NCBI GenBank assembly: GCA_025455895.1
Contig: JALOLQ010000041.1
Span: 1 to 9,810, forward strand
DNA length: 9,810 nt
Reading direction: 5' to 3'
From: Solirubrobacteraceae bacterium
Lineage (GTDB): Bacteria > Actinomycetota > Thermoleophilia > Solirubrobacterales > Solirubrobacteraceae
Part shown: positions 1 through 6,831 of the stretch, piece by piece
How the letters are laid out: the number at the start of each line of letters is the position of its first letter
How positions within the stretch are numbered: position 1 is the first letter of the stretch
Position numbers and translations under genes: made by a program
The notes under the pieces: generated by a model
Told to the model about the DNA's origin: nothing
Seen by the model: only the letters and a program-made list of their open reading frames with translations
The model's database searches: none

Positions 1-324
1 GGCGCGCGCGCGATGATCCGCACCGGCCTGGCGCTGGAGCTGCCGCCCGGGCATGCGGGGCTCGTGCTGCCGCGCTCGGGGCTCGCCGCACGCCACGGGA
101 TCGCGCTCGTCAACGCGCCGGGGCTGATCGACGCCGGCTACCGCGGCGAGCTGCAGGTGCTGCTGCTCAACACGGACCGCACCGAGGCCTTCACGCTCGA
201 GCCGGGCGAGCGGATCGCCCAGCTCGTCGTCGTGCCCGTCGCCCTCCCGGCGCCCGTGGAGGTCGCCGAGCTGGCCCCCGCCGCACGCGGCGACGGGGGC
301 TTCGGCTCGACCGGCCGCGCCTGA
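1..324 (+). CDS. dut: dUTP diphosphatase (dUTPase), 5' end missing
   Basis: Trimeric dUTPase, which hydrolyses dUTP to dUMP and pyrophosphate. This keeps uracil out of DNA and supplies dUMP for dTMP synthesis. The reading frame is open from base 1, so the N-terminus, including motif 1, lies upstream; the ATG at 13 is internal, not the start. Motif 2 (PRSGLA) is at bases 70-87. Motif 3 (NAPGLIDAGYRGEL) is at 112-153 and carries the catalytic Asp of 'ID' and the Tyr that excludes ribose and thymine. Motif 4 (PGERIAQLVVVP) follows, and the C-terminal P-loop-like motif 5 (RGDGGFGSTGR) is at 286-318, ending one residue before the stop. All visible motifs are intact, so the enzyme should be active. 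The gene converges on the transporter operon, with only 13 bases between the two stop codons. Confidence 0.95.
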   Translation, partial: GARAMIRTGLALELPPGHAGLVLPRSGLAARHGIALVNAPGLIDAGYRGELQVLLLNTDRTEAFTLEPGERIAQLVVVPVALPAPVEVAELAPAARGDGGFGSTGRA

Positions 325-337
325 CGGCGCCGCCCGG

Positions 338-1321
338 CTACTCGACGTAGCCGTACTGCTGCAGGTAGGCCTGCGCGGCCGCCTTCGGGGTCTCCTTGTC
401 GAGGTCCACGCGCGCGTTGAGCTCCTGCATCACGTCCGCGGTGAGGTTCTCGTTGACCTTCTCGACCGTGGCCTGCAGGTCGGGCCCCGCCTCCTGGAGC
501 GTCGCGTCCTTCACGAGGAAGGTCGAGTTGTAGGGCGGGAACATCCCCTTGTCGTCCTTGAGCAGGACGAAGCCCTCGCGCTTGTTCTGCGGGTCGGTCG
601 TGAAGACGATCGAGACGTCGGCCTGGCCCTTGGAGAGGACCTCGTGGCGCAGCGCGATGTCGACCGGCGTGAACTTCTTGAAGTCCAGGCCGTAGACCTG
701 CTCGAGCCCGAGCAGGCAGTCGGTGCGCTGGCGGCACTCCGGCGAGCCGTAGAGCGTCAGGTCCTGGTCCTTGCCCTCGAGGTCGCTGATGTTCTCCAGG
801 CCGAGTTCCTCGGCGGTCTCCTTCGTCACCGCGACCTCGTTGGACGAGGTGAACGGCGTCGGCGGGAGCGCCGCGATCCCGTCCTCGGCGAAGTCGGTCT
901 TCACCTGCTCGAATGCCGCCTGCGGGTCCTTCGGGATCGCGTCGGAGTCGACGCCGAAGAACGAGCCGAGCGCCGTGCCCGTGTACTCGGGGTAGGCCGA
1001 GATCTGCCCGTCCTCGAGCGCCTTGAGCGCGGTCTTCTCGTCGCCGAGGTTCAGCTCGGTCTTGACGTCGTAGCCGGCGGCGGCGAGCGCCTGGGCGTAG
1101 ACCTCGCCGAGCACCTTCTGCTCGGTGAAGTTCTTCGAGCCGATCGTGAGCGTCGTGCCCGCGTTGTCGGCGTTCTTCTCGATCGCCGAGGACGCCGTGG
1201 TGCCGGTGCCGCCCGCGGTGTCGCCGCCCTCGTCGTCGCCGCCGCACGCGGCGACGCCCCCGGTGAGCGCGAGCGCGGCGATCGCCGCGAGCAGCGCCCG
1301 GGGAAGTCTCGTGCCGGTCAT
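338..1321 (-). CDS. Osmoprotectant/glycine betaine ABC transporter substrate-binding lipoprotein
   Basis: Extracytoplasmic solute-binding protein of the OpuAC/ProX family (PF04069 type). It captures quaternary amines such as glycine betaine, choline or carnitine for import. The 327-residue product starts with a short basic and hydrophobic signal and a lipobox ending at Cys26 (VAAC), so it should be a membrane-anchored lipoprotein. A Gly/Asp/Thr-rich linker (about 27-55) follows, then the family's typical opening IGSKNFTEQKVLGEVYAQAL from residue 60 and a YPEYTGTAL segment. Two Cys in the PECRQRTDC stretch could form a disulfide. It is the last gene of the operon, 19 bases after the second permease, and has its own AGGAGG ribosome-binding site, which fixes the ATG at 1321. 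The exact ligand cannot be read from sequence. OpuBC/OpuCC-like is the nearest description. Confidence 0.92.
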   Translation of the reverse strand: MTGTRLPRALLAAIAALALTGGVAACGGDDEGGDTAGGTGTTASSAIEKNADNAGTTLTIGSKNFTEQKVLGEVYAQALAAAGYDVKTELNLGDEKTALKALEDGQISAYPEYTGTALGSFFGVDSDAIPKDPQAAFEQVKTDFAEDGIAALPPTPFTSSNEVAVTKETAEELGLENISDLEGKDQDLTLYGSPECRQRTDCLLGLEQVYGLDFKKFTPVDIALRHEVLSKGQADVSIVFTTDPQNKREGFVLLKDDKGMFPPYNSTFLVKDATLQEAGPDLQATVEKVNENLTADVMQELNARVDLDKETPKAAAQAYLQQYGYVE

Positions 1322-1325
1322 CTGT

Positions 1326-1331
1326 CCTCCT
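1326..1331 (-). promoter_or_regulatory. Perfect Shine-Dalgarno for the substrate-binding protein gene
   Basis: On the minus strand AGGAGG lies four bases before the ATG at 1321. It is the clearest ribosome-binding site found in the window. The upstream transporter genes rely instead on ATGA stop-start overlaps. It probably allows the binding protein to be made independently of, and in excess over, the membrane subunits (inference). Confidence 0.85.
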
Positions 1332-1340
1332 GGTTCGTGG

Positions 1341-2051
1341 TCATGTCGAAGCGGTCAGGCGCAGGCCGCGCGGCGTGAGCGCGCGGCGCAGCGCCGCGAT
1401 CCCGGCGTCCGCGCCGATCGCGAGCGCCGCGACGAGCAGCGAGCCCGCGAGGCGCCCGGTGTCGCCGTAGACGCCGAAGCTCACGATCGGGTCGCCGAGC
1501 GACGAGGCCCCGGCCAGCGGGGCGAGCGTCGCGGTGGCGATGACGTTGACGGTCGAGATCCGCACGCCGTCGGTGAGCAGCGGCAGGGCGAGCGGCAGCT
1601 CGACGCGCCCGAGCACCTGCGCGCCGGTCATACCCTGCCCGCGCGCGGCGTCGACCATCTCCGGGTCCACCTGGCGCACGCCGGTGTACGTGTTCGTGAG
1701 GATCGGCGGGATCGCGAGCAGCACGAGCGCGAACGTCACGTTCCAGAACCCGACGCCGAGGAACGCGACGAGGAACGCGACGAGCGCGAGCGTCGGGACC
1801 GCGCGCCCGACGTTCGAGAGGTTGATCGCCAGGAACCCGAAGCGCCCGGTGTGCCCGAGCACGAGCCCGGCGGGCACCGCGACCGCGATCGCCGCGAGCA
1901 GCGCGACGGCGGACAGCCGCAGGTGGTCGAGCACGAGCCCCCAGATCTGCGCGCCGCCGACCTCGGCGCCGCCGGCCTGCGACTCGCGGCTCTGGAAGAG
2001 GAACTGCACGGCGTCGCCGAACTCGCCGAGCGCGGCGAGGGGGAGGCTCAT
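1341..2051 (-). CDS. Osmoprotectant ABC transporter permease, second copy
   Basis: Membrane permease of the binding-protein-dependent (MetI-like) type, 236 residues, about five to six hydrophobic helices. A polar N-terminal stretch of about 35 residues (rich in Gln, Glu, Gly) precedes the first helix at about 45-66. The segment RAVPTLAL (83-90) and the following NTYTGVRQVDP are typical of OpuBB/OpuBD/YehW-type permeases. The EAA-like coupling loop that contacts the ATPase runs from about residue 134 (DAARGQGMTGAQVLGRVELP). The ATG at 2051 overlaps the stop of the first permease (ATGA), implying translational coupling. It pairs with the 2048-2764 product as a heterodimeric channel. A run-on in-frame extension upstream of this start is only a shadow of the first permease gene. 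Confidence 0.92.
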   Translation of the reverse strand: MSLPLAALGEFGDAVQFLFQSRESQAGGAEVGGAQIWGLVLDHLRLSAVALLAAIAVAVPAGLVLGHTGRFGFLAINLSNVGRAVPTLALVAFLVAFLGVGFWNVTFALVLLAIPPILTNTYTGVRQVDPEMVDAARGQGMTGAQVLGRVELPLALPLLTDGVRISTVNVIATATLAPLAGASSLGDPIVSFGVYGDTGRLAGSLLVAALAIGADAGIAALRRALTPRGLRLTAST

Positions 2052-2764
2052 CGGGCGACCGCCCGCGTCCACGGGGTGCTGAGCCGCTGGATGCCGAGCA
2101 GCAGCGCGTCGGCGAGCACCGCGAGCAGCACGGCGACGCCGCCGGCCATGACGACGTTGCTCTTGAAGCGCAGGTCGGCGTAGATCGTCTCCCCGAGCCC
2201 GCCGGCCCCGGCGAAGAACGCGAGCGTGGCGAGCCCGACCGTCGTCGTGGTCGCGATCCGCAGCCCGGCCATGATCTCGGGGACGGCGAGCGGCAGCTCG
2301 ACGCGCCACAGCAGCTGCCGCGGCGTGAGCCCCATCCCGAGGCCGGCGTCGCGCGCCTCGGCGGGCACGTTGTCGAGCCCGGTCATGATGTTGCGGAAGA
2401 GGATCACCAGCGTGTACGCCGTGAGCGCGATCACCGCGGTGAGGAAGCCGCGCCCGGTGAACGGGAGCAGCAGGAAGAAGGCCGCGATCGAGGGGATCGT
2501 GTAGAGCACCGCGGTGACCTGCCCGATCGGCGCGGCGAGCCATCGGCGCCGCCGCGCCAGCAGCGCGAGCGCGAACGCGATCGCGAAGCCGGCGGTGACC
2601 GAGACCACGACGAGCTCGACGTGCTCGAGCAGCGGCCGGCCGACGTAGCGGTCGAGGTTGTCGGCGATCCAGCTCGGGCAGAAGCCGTTGCGCTCCACGC
2701 ACGAGCCGTCCCCGGTCCCGCGATCGCGGAAGAAGCCCTCGGCCTGGGCGAGGATCGCCGTCAT
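2048..2764 (-). CDS. Osmoprotectant ABC transporter permease, first copy
   Basis: Permease subunit of the same transporter, 238 residues. It begins with a hydrophilic segment containing two Cys (C22, C29; SCVERNGFCP), which probably lies outside the membrane and could form a disulfide. The first helix spans about 50-70. A YTIPSIA segment (88-94) matches the conserved 'P-S' motif of OpuBB/OpuCB permeases, and the EAA loop begins near residue 136 (EARDAGLGMGLTPRQLLWRVELP). The ATG at 2764 overlaps the ATPase stop by four bases (ATGA), and the gene's own stop overlaps the next permease in the same way. Sequence divergence from the second permease suggests two distinct subunits rather than a recent duplication. 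Confidence 0.92.
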   Translation of the reverse strand: MTAILAQAEGFFRDRGTGDGSCVERNGFCPSWIADNLDRYVGRPLLEHVELVVVSVTAGFAIAFALALLARRRRWLAAPIGQVTAVLYTIPSIAAFFLLLPFTGRGFLTAVIALTAYTLVILFRNIMTGLDNVPAEARDAGLGMGLTPRQLLWRVELPLAVPEIMAGLRIATTTTVGLATLAFFAGAGGLGETIYADLRFKSNVVMAGGVAVLLAVLADALLLGIQRLSTPWTRAVAR

Positions 2765-3945
2765 CGGACGGGCGCCTCCGCCGCGCGCCGGCCTTCGGCG
2801 CGCAGGAAGTCCTCGATCAGCTCGATCGAGAGCACGCCGTCGAGGACGCCGTCGTCGTCGACCACGACGCCGTAGGCGACCTCCTCCTGGAGCAGCCGCG
2901 AGAGGGCGTCACGGACGGTGTCGGCGCGATCGATCAGCAGGACCGGAGAGCCCGGCCCGGCGGGCACGGCGTCCCCGCCGAGGTCCGCGGGGGCGAGCCA
3001 GCCGCGCGGGCGGCCCGCGTCGTCGACGAGCAGCGCGTAGCCGACCTCGGCCCGCTCCAGCTCGTCCCGCGCCGCCGCTGCGGGCGCTCCGGCGCGCACG
3101 GCCGGGGCGTGCCAGAGCCGCACGTCGCGCACGCGCTCCAGCGCGAGGCGCTTGAGCCCGCGGTCGGCGCCGACGAAGTCCGCCACGAAGTCGTCCGCGG
3201 GCGCGAGCAGCAGCTGCTCGGGCGGGGCGTACTGCGCCAGCACGCCGCCCGCGCGCAGGACGGCGATCCGGTCGCCCATCTTGATCGCCTCGTCGATGTC
3301 GTGGGTGACGAAGACGACGGTCTTGCGGATCTCGCGCTGCAGGCGCAGGAACTCGTTCTGCAGCCGCTCGCGGGTGATCGGGTCGATCGCGCCGAACGGC
3401 TCGTCCATGAGCAGCAGCGGTGGGTCCGCGGCGATCGCCCGCGCCACGCCGACGCGCTGGCGCTGACCACCGGAGAGCTGCGCGGGGTAGCGGTGGCGCA
3501 TCTCCTCGGGGTCGAGGTCGATGATCGCCAGCAGCTCCTCGACCCGTGCGCGGATCCGGTCCTCCGGCCAGCCGAGCAGCCGCGGCACCGTGGCGATGTT
3601 CTCGGCCACCGTCCGGTGCGGGAAGAGCCCGATCTGCTGGATCGCGTAGCCGATGTGCCGGCGCAGCTCGGCGGGCTCGCGCTCGCGGACGCTCACCCCG
3701 TCGAGCAGGATGTCGCCGGAGGTCAGCTCGATCATCCGGTTGACGAGCCGCATCGCCGTCGTCTTGCCGCTGCCCGACGGCCCGACGAGCACGCAGATCT
3801 CGCCAGCGGGCACCTCGAGGCTCAGGCGGTCGACCGCCGGCTCCGCCGCCGGGTCGTAGACCTTCGTCGCCTCGCGGAAGCTCAGCGCGGCCGCCTGCGG
3901 GAACGCGGACGGCCCCTCGGGGTGGGCGGTGGCGGAAGCGGTCAT
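2761..3945 (-). CDS. Osmoprotectant ABC transporter ATPase with CBS-pair domain
   Basis: Cytoplasmic ATPase that powers the transporter, 394 residues, ProV/OpuCA type. Visible motifs in order: Walker A GPSGSGKTT (55-63), Q-loop near Q103-Q104, signature LSGGQRQRVGVARA (157-170), Walker B LLLMDEP (177-183) and the H-loop THDIDEA (214-220, His215). The segment after the ATPase core (AQYAPPEQLL...DFVADFVGADRGLKRL) is characteristic of the quaternary-amine uptake subfamily. A C-terminal pair of CBS motifs covers about 270-385. In OpuA/OpuC relatives this module senses ionic strength or binds nucleotide and gates transport, so osmotic gating is plausible here. The ATG at 3945 lacks a Shine-Dalgarno sequence. 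No upstream in-frame start was found. It heads the operon, and its stop overlaps the first permease start. Confidence 0.93.
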   Translation of the reverse strand: MTASATAHPEGPSAFPQAAALSFREATKVYDPAAEPAVDRLSLEVPAGEICVLVGPSGSGKTTAMRLVNRMIELTSGDILLDGVSVREREPAELRRHIGYAIQQIGLFPHRTVAENIATVPRLLGWPEDRIRARVEELLAIIDLDPEEMRHRYPAQLSGGQRQRVGVARAIAADPPLLLMDEPFGAIDPITRERLQNEFLRLQREIRKTVVFVTHDIDEAIKMGDRIAVLRAGGVLAQYAPPEQLLLAPADDFVADFVGADRGLKRLALERVRDVRLWHAPAVRAGAPAAAARDELERAEVGYALLVDDAGRPRGWLAPADLGGDAVPAGPGSPVLLIDRADTVRDALSRLLQEEVAYGVVVDDDGVLDGVLSIELIEDFLRAEGRRAAEAPVR

Positions 3946-3960
3946 GGGGCGGGCGGCAGG

Positions 3961-3980
3961 CGGCGGGGCCGGGCCCGCCG
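3961..3980. other. GC-only inverted repeat between gatD and the transporter operon
   Basis: CGGCGGG (3961-3967) and CCCGCCG (3974-3980) form a seven-base-pair stem with a six-base loop. It lies about 47 bases past the gatD stop and at the predicted 5' end of the transporter mRNA. It could be a terminator for gatD or a leader hairpin. It has no T-tract, and chance palindromes are common at this GC content. Confidence 0.3.
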
Positions 3981-3986
3981 CCGCGA

Positions 3987-3992
3987 ACCCTA
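3987..3992 (-). promoter_or_regulatory. Possible -10 box (TAGGGT) for the transporter operon
   Basis: The only TAnnnT hexamer noticed in the 81-base gap before the ATPase gene. A start about seven bases downstream (near 3980) would give a leader of roughly 35 bases. No recognisable -35 box lies at the expected distance. This gap would also have to hold any terminator of the murT-gatD operon. Confidence 0.4.
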
Positions 3993-4026
3993 CCCGGCCC
4001 GCCAGCGGCGCCCGGGAGGCAGGCGC

Positions 4027-4764
4027 TCAGACGCCGGCGGCGCGGCGCGCGCCGGCGTGCGCCGCCTCTTCGAGGGCATCGTCGAGCGGGTCCAGCGGCT
4101 CGGCGAGGCCGAGCGCCCGGCCGATCAGCCAGTCCGCGAACCAGGCGTTCTTCGGCAGCAGCGGACCGTGCAGGTACGTCCCGATGACGTTGCCGCGCCG
4201 GACGCCCTCGTGGCCCGAGTGGCCGTCGTTGCCGTGTCCGCGCAGGACACGGCCGAGCGGCCGCTCCCCGGGACCCAGGCGGGTGCGGCCGCCGTGGTTC
4301 TCGAATCCGGCGAGGACGCGCGGCCCGCCGAGCCCGGGCAGGTCGACCTCGATCGCGACGTTGCCGATCAGGCGCGGGCCGTCCGCCCGCACCGTGCGCA
4401 GATCGACGAGCCCGACGCCCGGGATCTCCTCGTCGCCGAGCGCGTACGAGTGCCCGAGCAGCTGGTAGCCGCCGCAGACCGCGAGCAGCACCGCATCGCG
4501 GGCCGCGGCGGCGTGGAGCGCGTCGCGCTTGACCTCGACGAGGTCCTGCGCGCAGAGCATCTGGTCGCGGTCCTGCCCGCCGCCGAGGTAGTAGAGATCG
4601 TGCGCGTCGGGATCGACCGCGTCGCCGATGCCGGCTGCGGTGACGGCGAAGCCGATCCCGCGCCACGCGCAGCGGCGCTCGAGCAGCAGCAGGTTGCCGC
4701 GGTCGGCGTAGATGTTCATGAGGTCGGGGTAGAGCGCGCAGACGCGCAGCGTGCGATCAGCCAC
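4027..4764 (-). CDS. gatD: Lipid II isoglutaminyl synthase, glutaminase subunit GatD
   Basis: Glutamine amidotransferase of the CobB/CobQ-like class I family, 245 residues. It releases ammonia from glutamine for MurT, which amidates D-isoglutamate of the lipid II stem peptide at the inner membrane face. The opening (LYPDLMNIYADRGN) is typical of GatD. The nucleophile is Cys97 in AVCGGYQLLG and the catalytic His is His199 in GTYLHGPLLPKN. GFENHGGRT (153-161) is also family-typical. The GTG start at 4764 is well constrained because an in-frame TGA lies three codons upstream. It overlaps the methyltransferase stop by eight bases. The ending (AHAGARRAAGV) is low complexity. The unusual point is that murT is not adjacent, because a methyltransferase gene intervenes. 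Confidence 0.93.
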   Translation of the reverse strand: MADRTLRVCALYPDLMNIYADRGNLLLLERRCAWRGIGFAVTAAGIGDAVDPDAHDLYYLGGGQDRDQMLCAQDLVEVKRDALHAAAARDAVLLAVCGGYQLLGHSYALGDEEIPGVGLVDLRTVRADGPRLIGNVAIEVDLPGLGGPRVLAGFENHGGRTRLGPGERPLGRVLRGHGNDGHSGHEGVRRGNVIGTYLHGPLLPKNAWFADWLIGRALGLAEPLDPLDDALEEAAHAGARRAAGV

Positions 4765-5479
4765 CGAGCATCACCACCGTCGAGCCGAGGTACTCGTCGT
4801 TCTCGGGGACCTCGAGCCGGGGGAGCACGCGGAAGCCCGCCGCCGCGCCCTCGGCCTCGAGCGTCTCGGGGGCGAGGACATCGAGCCGGACCACGTTCTC
4901 GAGCACGGTGCGCCCGCCGCCGGCGTCGACGATCTCGCGCAGGCGCTCGATCCGGACCGCCTCGCCCTCGTCCACGACCGCCACCGGGCGGCTCGCGTAC
5001 ACGACGCCGTCGATCTCGCGCAGATCCGGCAGCGGCGGCTCGCTGAGCTCGTCGGTCACCGCCTCGCGCGTGTCGGCGATCGCCAGGCAGGCGTGCCCGC
5101 CCGCGCGCACGTGCGCGCGCAGGCACGCGAGGAACGCCGCCCGCGCCCGCGCCCCGCCGAGGATCTGCGCGGTCTGCATCGGCACGATCGCCAGCGGGAA
5201 GTCCCGGCCGAGGTCGAACGCGGTGGCGTCGGCGCAGGCGATCTCGACCGGCAGGCCGTTCGCCCGCCGCTCCAGGGCCGCCAGCAGCACCGGGTCGCGG
5301 TCGAGCGCGAGGACCTCGTGGCCGCGCCGCGCGAGGTCGAGGGCCACCCGCCCGGTCCCGGCGCCGACGTCGAGCACCGGGCCGGCGGCGACGCCGGCGA
5401 GCGCCCGCCAGACCTCGAGGTCGGCGTCGTAGGCCCCGCACTCGAGGTCGTGCCAGATCACCGGGAGCGGCGGGCTCAT
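4757..5479 (-). CDS. Class I SAM-dependent methyltransferase between murT and gatD
   Basis: A 240-residue protein with a Rossmann-type SAM-binding core. Motif I is VLDVGAGTGRVALDLA (35-50). The acidic residue ending strand 2 is Asp60 (LALDRD), and ADATAFDLG (83-91) provides the adenine-side acidic motif. The C-terminal half resembles small-molecule methyltransferases (a strand-rich region with VVYASRPVAVVDEGEAVRIERLREIV), but the substrate is not recognisable. The ATG at 5479 overlaps the murT stop (ATGA) and the gene's stop overlaps gatD by eight bases, so translation of all three is probably coupled. The context suggests a role connected with peptidoglycan precursors or with MurT/GatD output, but a passenger with an unrelated role is possible. 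The opening VIWHDLECGAYDADLEVWRAL is the usual lead-in of this methyltransferase type. Confidence 0.88.
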   Translation of the reverse strand: MSPPLPVIWHDLECGAYDADLEVWRALAGVAAGPVLDVGAGTGRVALDLARRGHEVLALDRDPVLLAALERRANGLPVEIACADATAFDLGRDFPLAIVPMQTAQILGGARARAAFLACLRAHVRAGGHACLAIADTREAVTDELSEPPLPDLREIDGVVYASRPVAVVDEGEAVRIERLREIVDAGGGRTVLENVVRLDVLAPETLEAEGAAAGFRVLPRLEVPENDEYLGSTVVMLGG

Positions 5480-6831
5480 GCGAACGAGTCCTCCGCGGCC
5501 CCGCGCGCGACGAGCAGCTCGCGCAGCGCGAGCATCGCCGTGTAGGTGGGCAGCGCGTAGAGCCGTCCGCCCGCGGCGCCCGCGGCCGCGGCGTCGAGCG
5601 CGCGGGCGAGGTCCGGCTCGACGGCGATCCGCTCGACCGGGACTCCCGCGTACTTCAGGCGCAGCGCCATCTCGGGCGCGCGCGTACCGCTGCAGGTGAC
5701 CTGGGCCACGCGCCCGGCGAGCAGGTCGAAGTCCGCGTCCCAGATCCAGCTCACGTCGCGCCCGTCGGCGATCTGGTCGTTGAGCACCGCGAGCAGCCGC
5801 AGCGGCCCGGCCTCGCGCGCGAGCGTCTGCAGCACGCCGTTGGCGCCGGCCGGGTTCTTCACGAGCAGGATCAGCGCCTCGGCGCCCGCCACCGCCACCC
5901 GCTCGCCGCGGCCGAACGCCGCCTGTCCCTCCTCGAGGCCCGCGGCGATCGTGGCCAGCGGCACGCCGAGCGCGTGCGCCAGCGCGGCGGCGCCGAGCGC
6001 GTTGTAGAGGTTGTAGAGCCCGGGGAGGGGGAAGGCGACCTCGGCCTCGCCGTCCGGGAGGCCGAGCGTGAAGCGCGAGCCGTCGAACCCGTGCAGCTCG
6101 ATCGCGCTCGCGCGCACGTGCGGGTCGGGGCGCCGCGCGCCGCACCGCGGGCACCGGTAGCGCCCGAGGTGCCCGAGGTGGTGGACCTCGTAGTCGTACG
6201 GCGCCCCGCAGCGCCGGCAGTGGGTGGCGTCCGAGGCGTGTTGCATCTCGGCGAGCGCGACGCTGTCGTCCTCGATCCCGTAGAGCAGCGCGTCCGCGTG
6301 GTCCCGGCCGAGGTCGGCGACCGACGGGTCGTCGGCGTTCAGCACGAGCCGCCCGGCGGCCCCGCCGGCGGCGACGGCCGCCCAGCGGTCGGCGATCGTC
6401 TCGAGCTCGCCGTAGCGGTCGAGCTGGTCGCGGAAGAGGTTGCCCAGCAGCGTCGCGCGCGGGCGCAGCGCGCCGACGACCTGGTCGAGCCAGAACTCGT
6501 CGACCTCGAAGAGCCCCAGCTCGCCGTCACCGTGCAGCAACGCGGCGGCGACGCCGCCGGCCATGTTCGCGCCGGCGCGGTTGTGGACGAGCCGCTCGCC
6601 GTGACGTTCCAGGATGCCGGCCGCCAGCGCAGCCGTCGTCGTCTTGCCGTTCGTCGCCGAGATCACGGCACTGCCGTGGGCGAGCCGTGCTCCGAGGCGC
6701 TCGATCGCCCGCGGGTCGCCGCGCAGCAGCACCTTCCCCGGGAGGCTCGTGCCGCCGCGCCCGGCCAGGCGGGAGAGCCCGCCGGCCGCGCGCGCGGCGC
6801 CGCCGGCGATCGTGGTCCGCAGCGGGCTCAC
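5476..6831 (-). CDS. murT: Lipid II isoglutaminyl synthase, ligase subunit MurT
   Basis: Mur-ligase-like ATP-dependent subunit, 451 residues, that activates the D-Glu alpha-carboxyl of lipid II for amidation with ammonia from GatD. The ATP loop is SATNGKTTT (58-66). FEVDEFWLDQV (108-118) and NLFRDQLDRYGE (131-142) follow, matching the Mur ligase middle domain. A four-cysteine zinc ribbon typical of MurT is intact (C205, C208, C227, C230). The C-terminal domain carries LVKNPAGANGVLQTL (323-337) and NDQIADGRDVSWIWDADFD (351-369). An Asp in this last region completes the GatD catalytic triad in characterised homologues. The GTG at 6831 forms a GTGA overlap with the lipid kinase stop, indicating coupling. 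Length and motifs are full, so the enzyme should be functional. Confidence 0.94.
   Translation of the reverse strand: MSPLRTTIAGGAARAAGGLSRLAGRGGTSLPGKVLLRGDPRAIERLGARLAHGSAVISATNGKTTTAALAAGILERHGERLVHNRAGANMAGGVAAALLHGDGELGLFEVDEFWLDQVVGALRPRATLLGNLFRDQLDRYGELETIADRWAAVAAGGAAGRLVLNADDPSVADLGRDHADALLYGIEDDSVALAEMQHASDATHCRRCGAPYDYEVHHLGHLGRYRCPRCGARRPDPHVRASAIELHGFDGSRFTLGLPDGEAEVAFPLPGLYNLYNALGAAALAHALGVPLATIAAGLEEGQAAFGRGERVAVAGAEALILLVKNPAGANGVLQTLAREAGPLRLLAVLNDQIADGRDVSWIWDADFDLLAGRVAQVTCSGTRAPEMALRLKYAGVPVERIAVEPDLARALDAAAAGAAGGRLYALPTYTAMLALRELLVARGAAEDSFA

Noticed and set aside
317..330. Possible bidirectional terminator between dUTPase and the transporter operon (GCGCC, loop TGAC, GGCGC)
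   Set aside because: The stem is only five base pairs, includes the dUTPase stop codon in its loop and has no T-tract on either strand.
138..1247. Long antisense and out-of-frame open frames over the substrate-binding protein gene, including plus-strand frames at 644-1378 and 1125-2183
   Set aside because: They are Arg/Gly/Ala-rich shadow frames typical of very high GC. They lack recognisable motifs and lie opposite a clear lipoprotein gene.
3109..5046. A 645-codon plus-strand open frame covering the ATPase and gatD genes
   Set aside because: It is antisense to two genes with intact catalytic motifs; its translation is rich in Arg, Asp and Val from reversed Ala/Arg codons and shows no domain.
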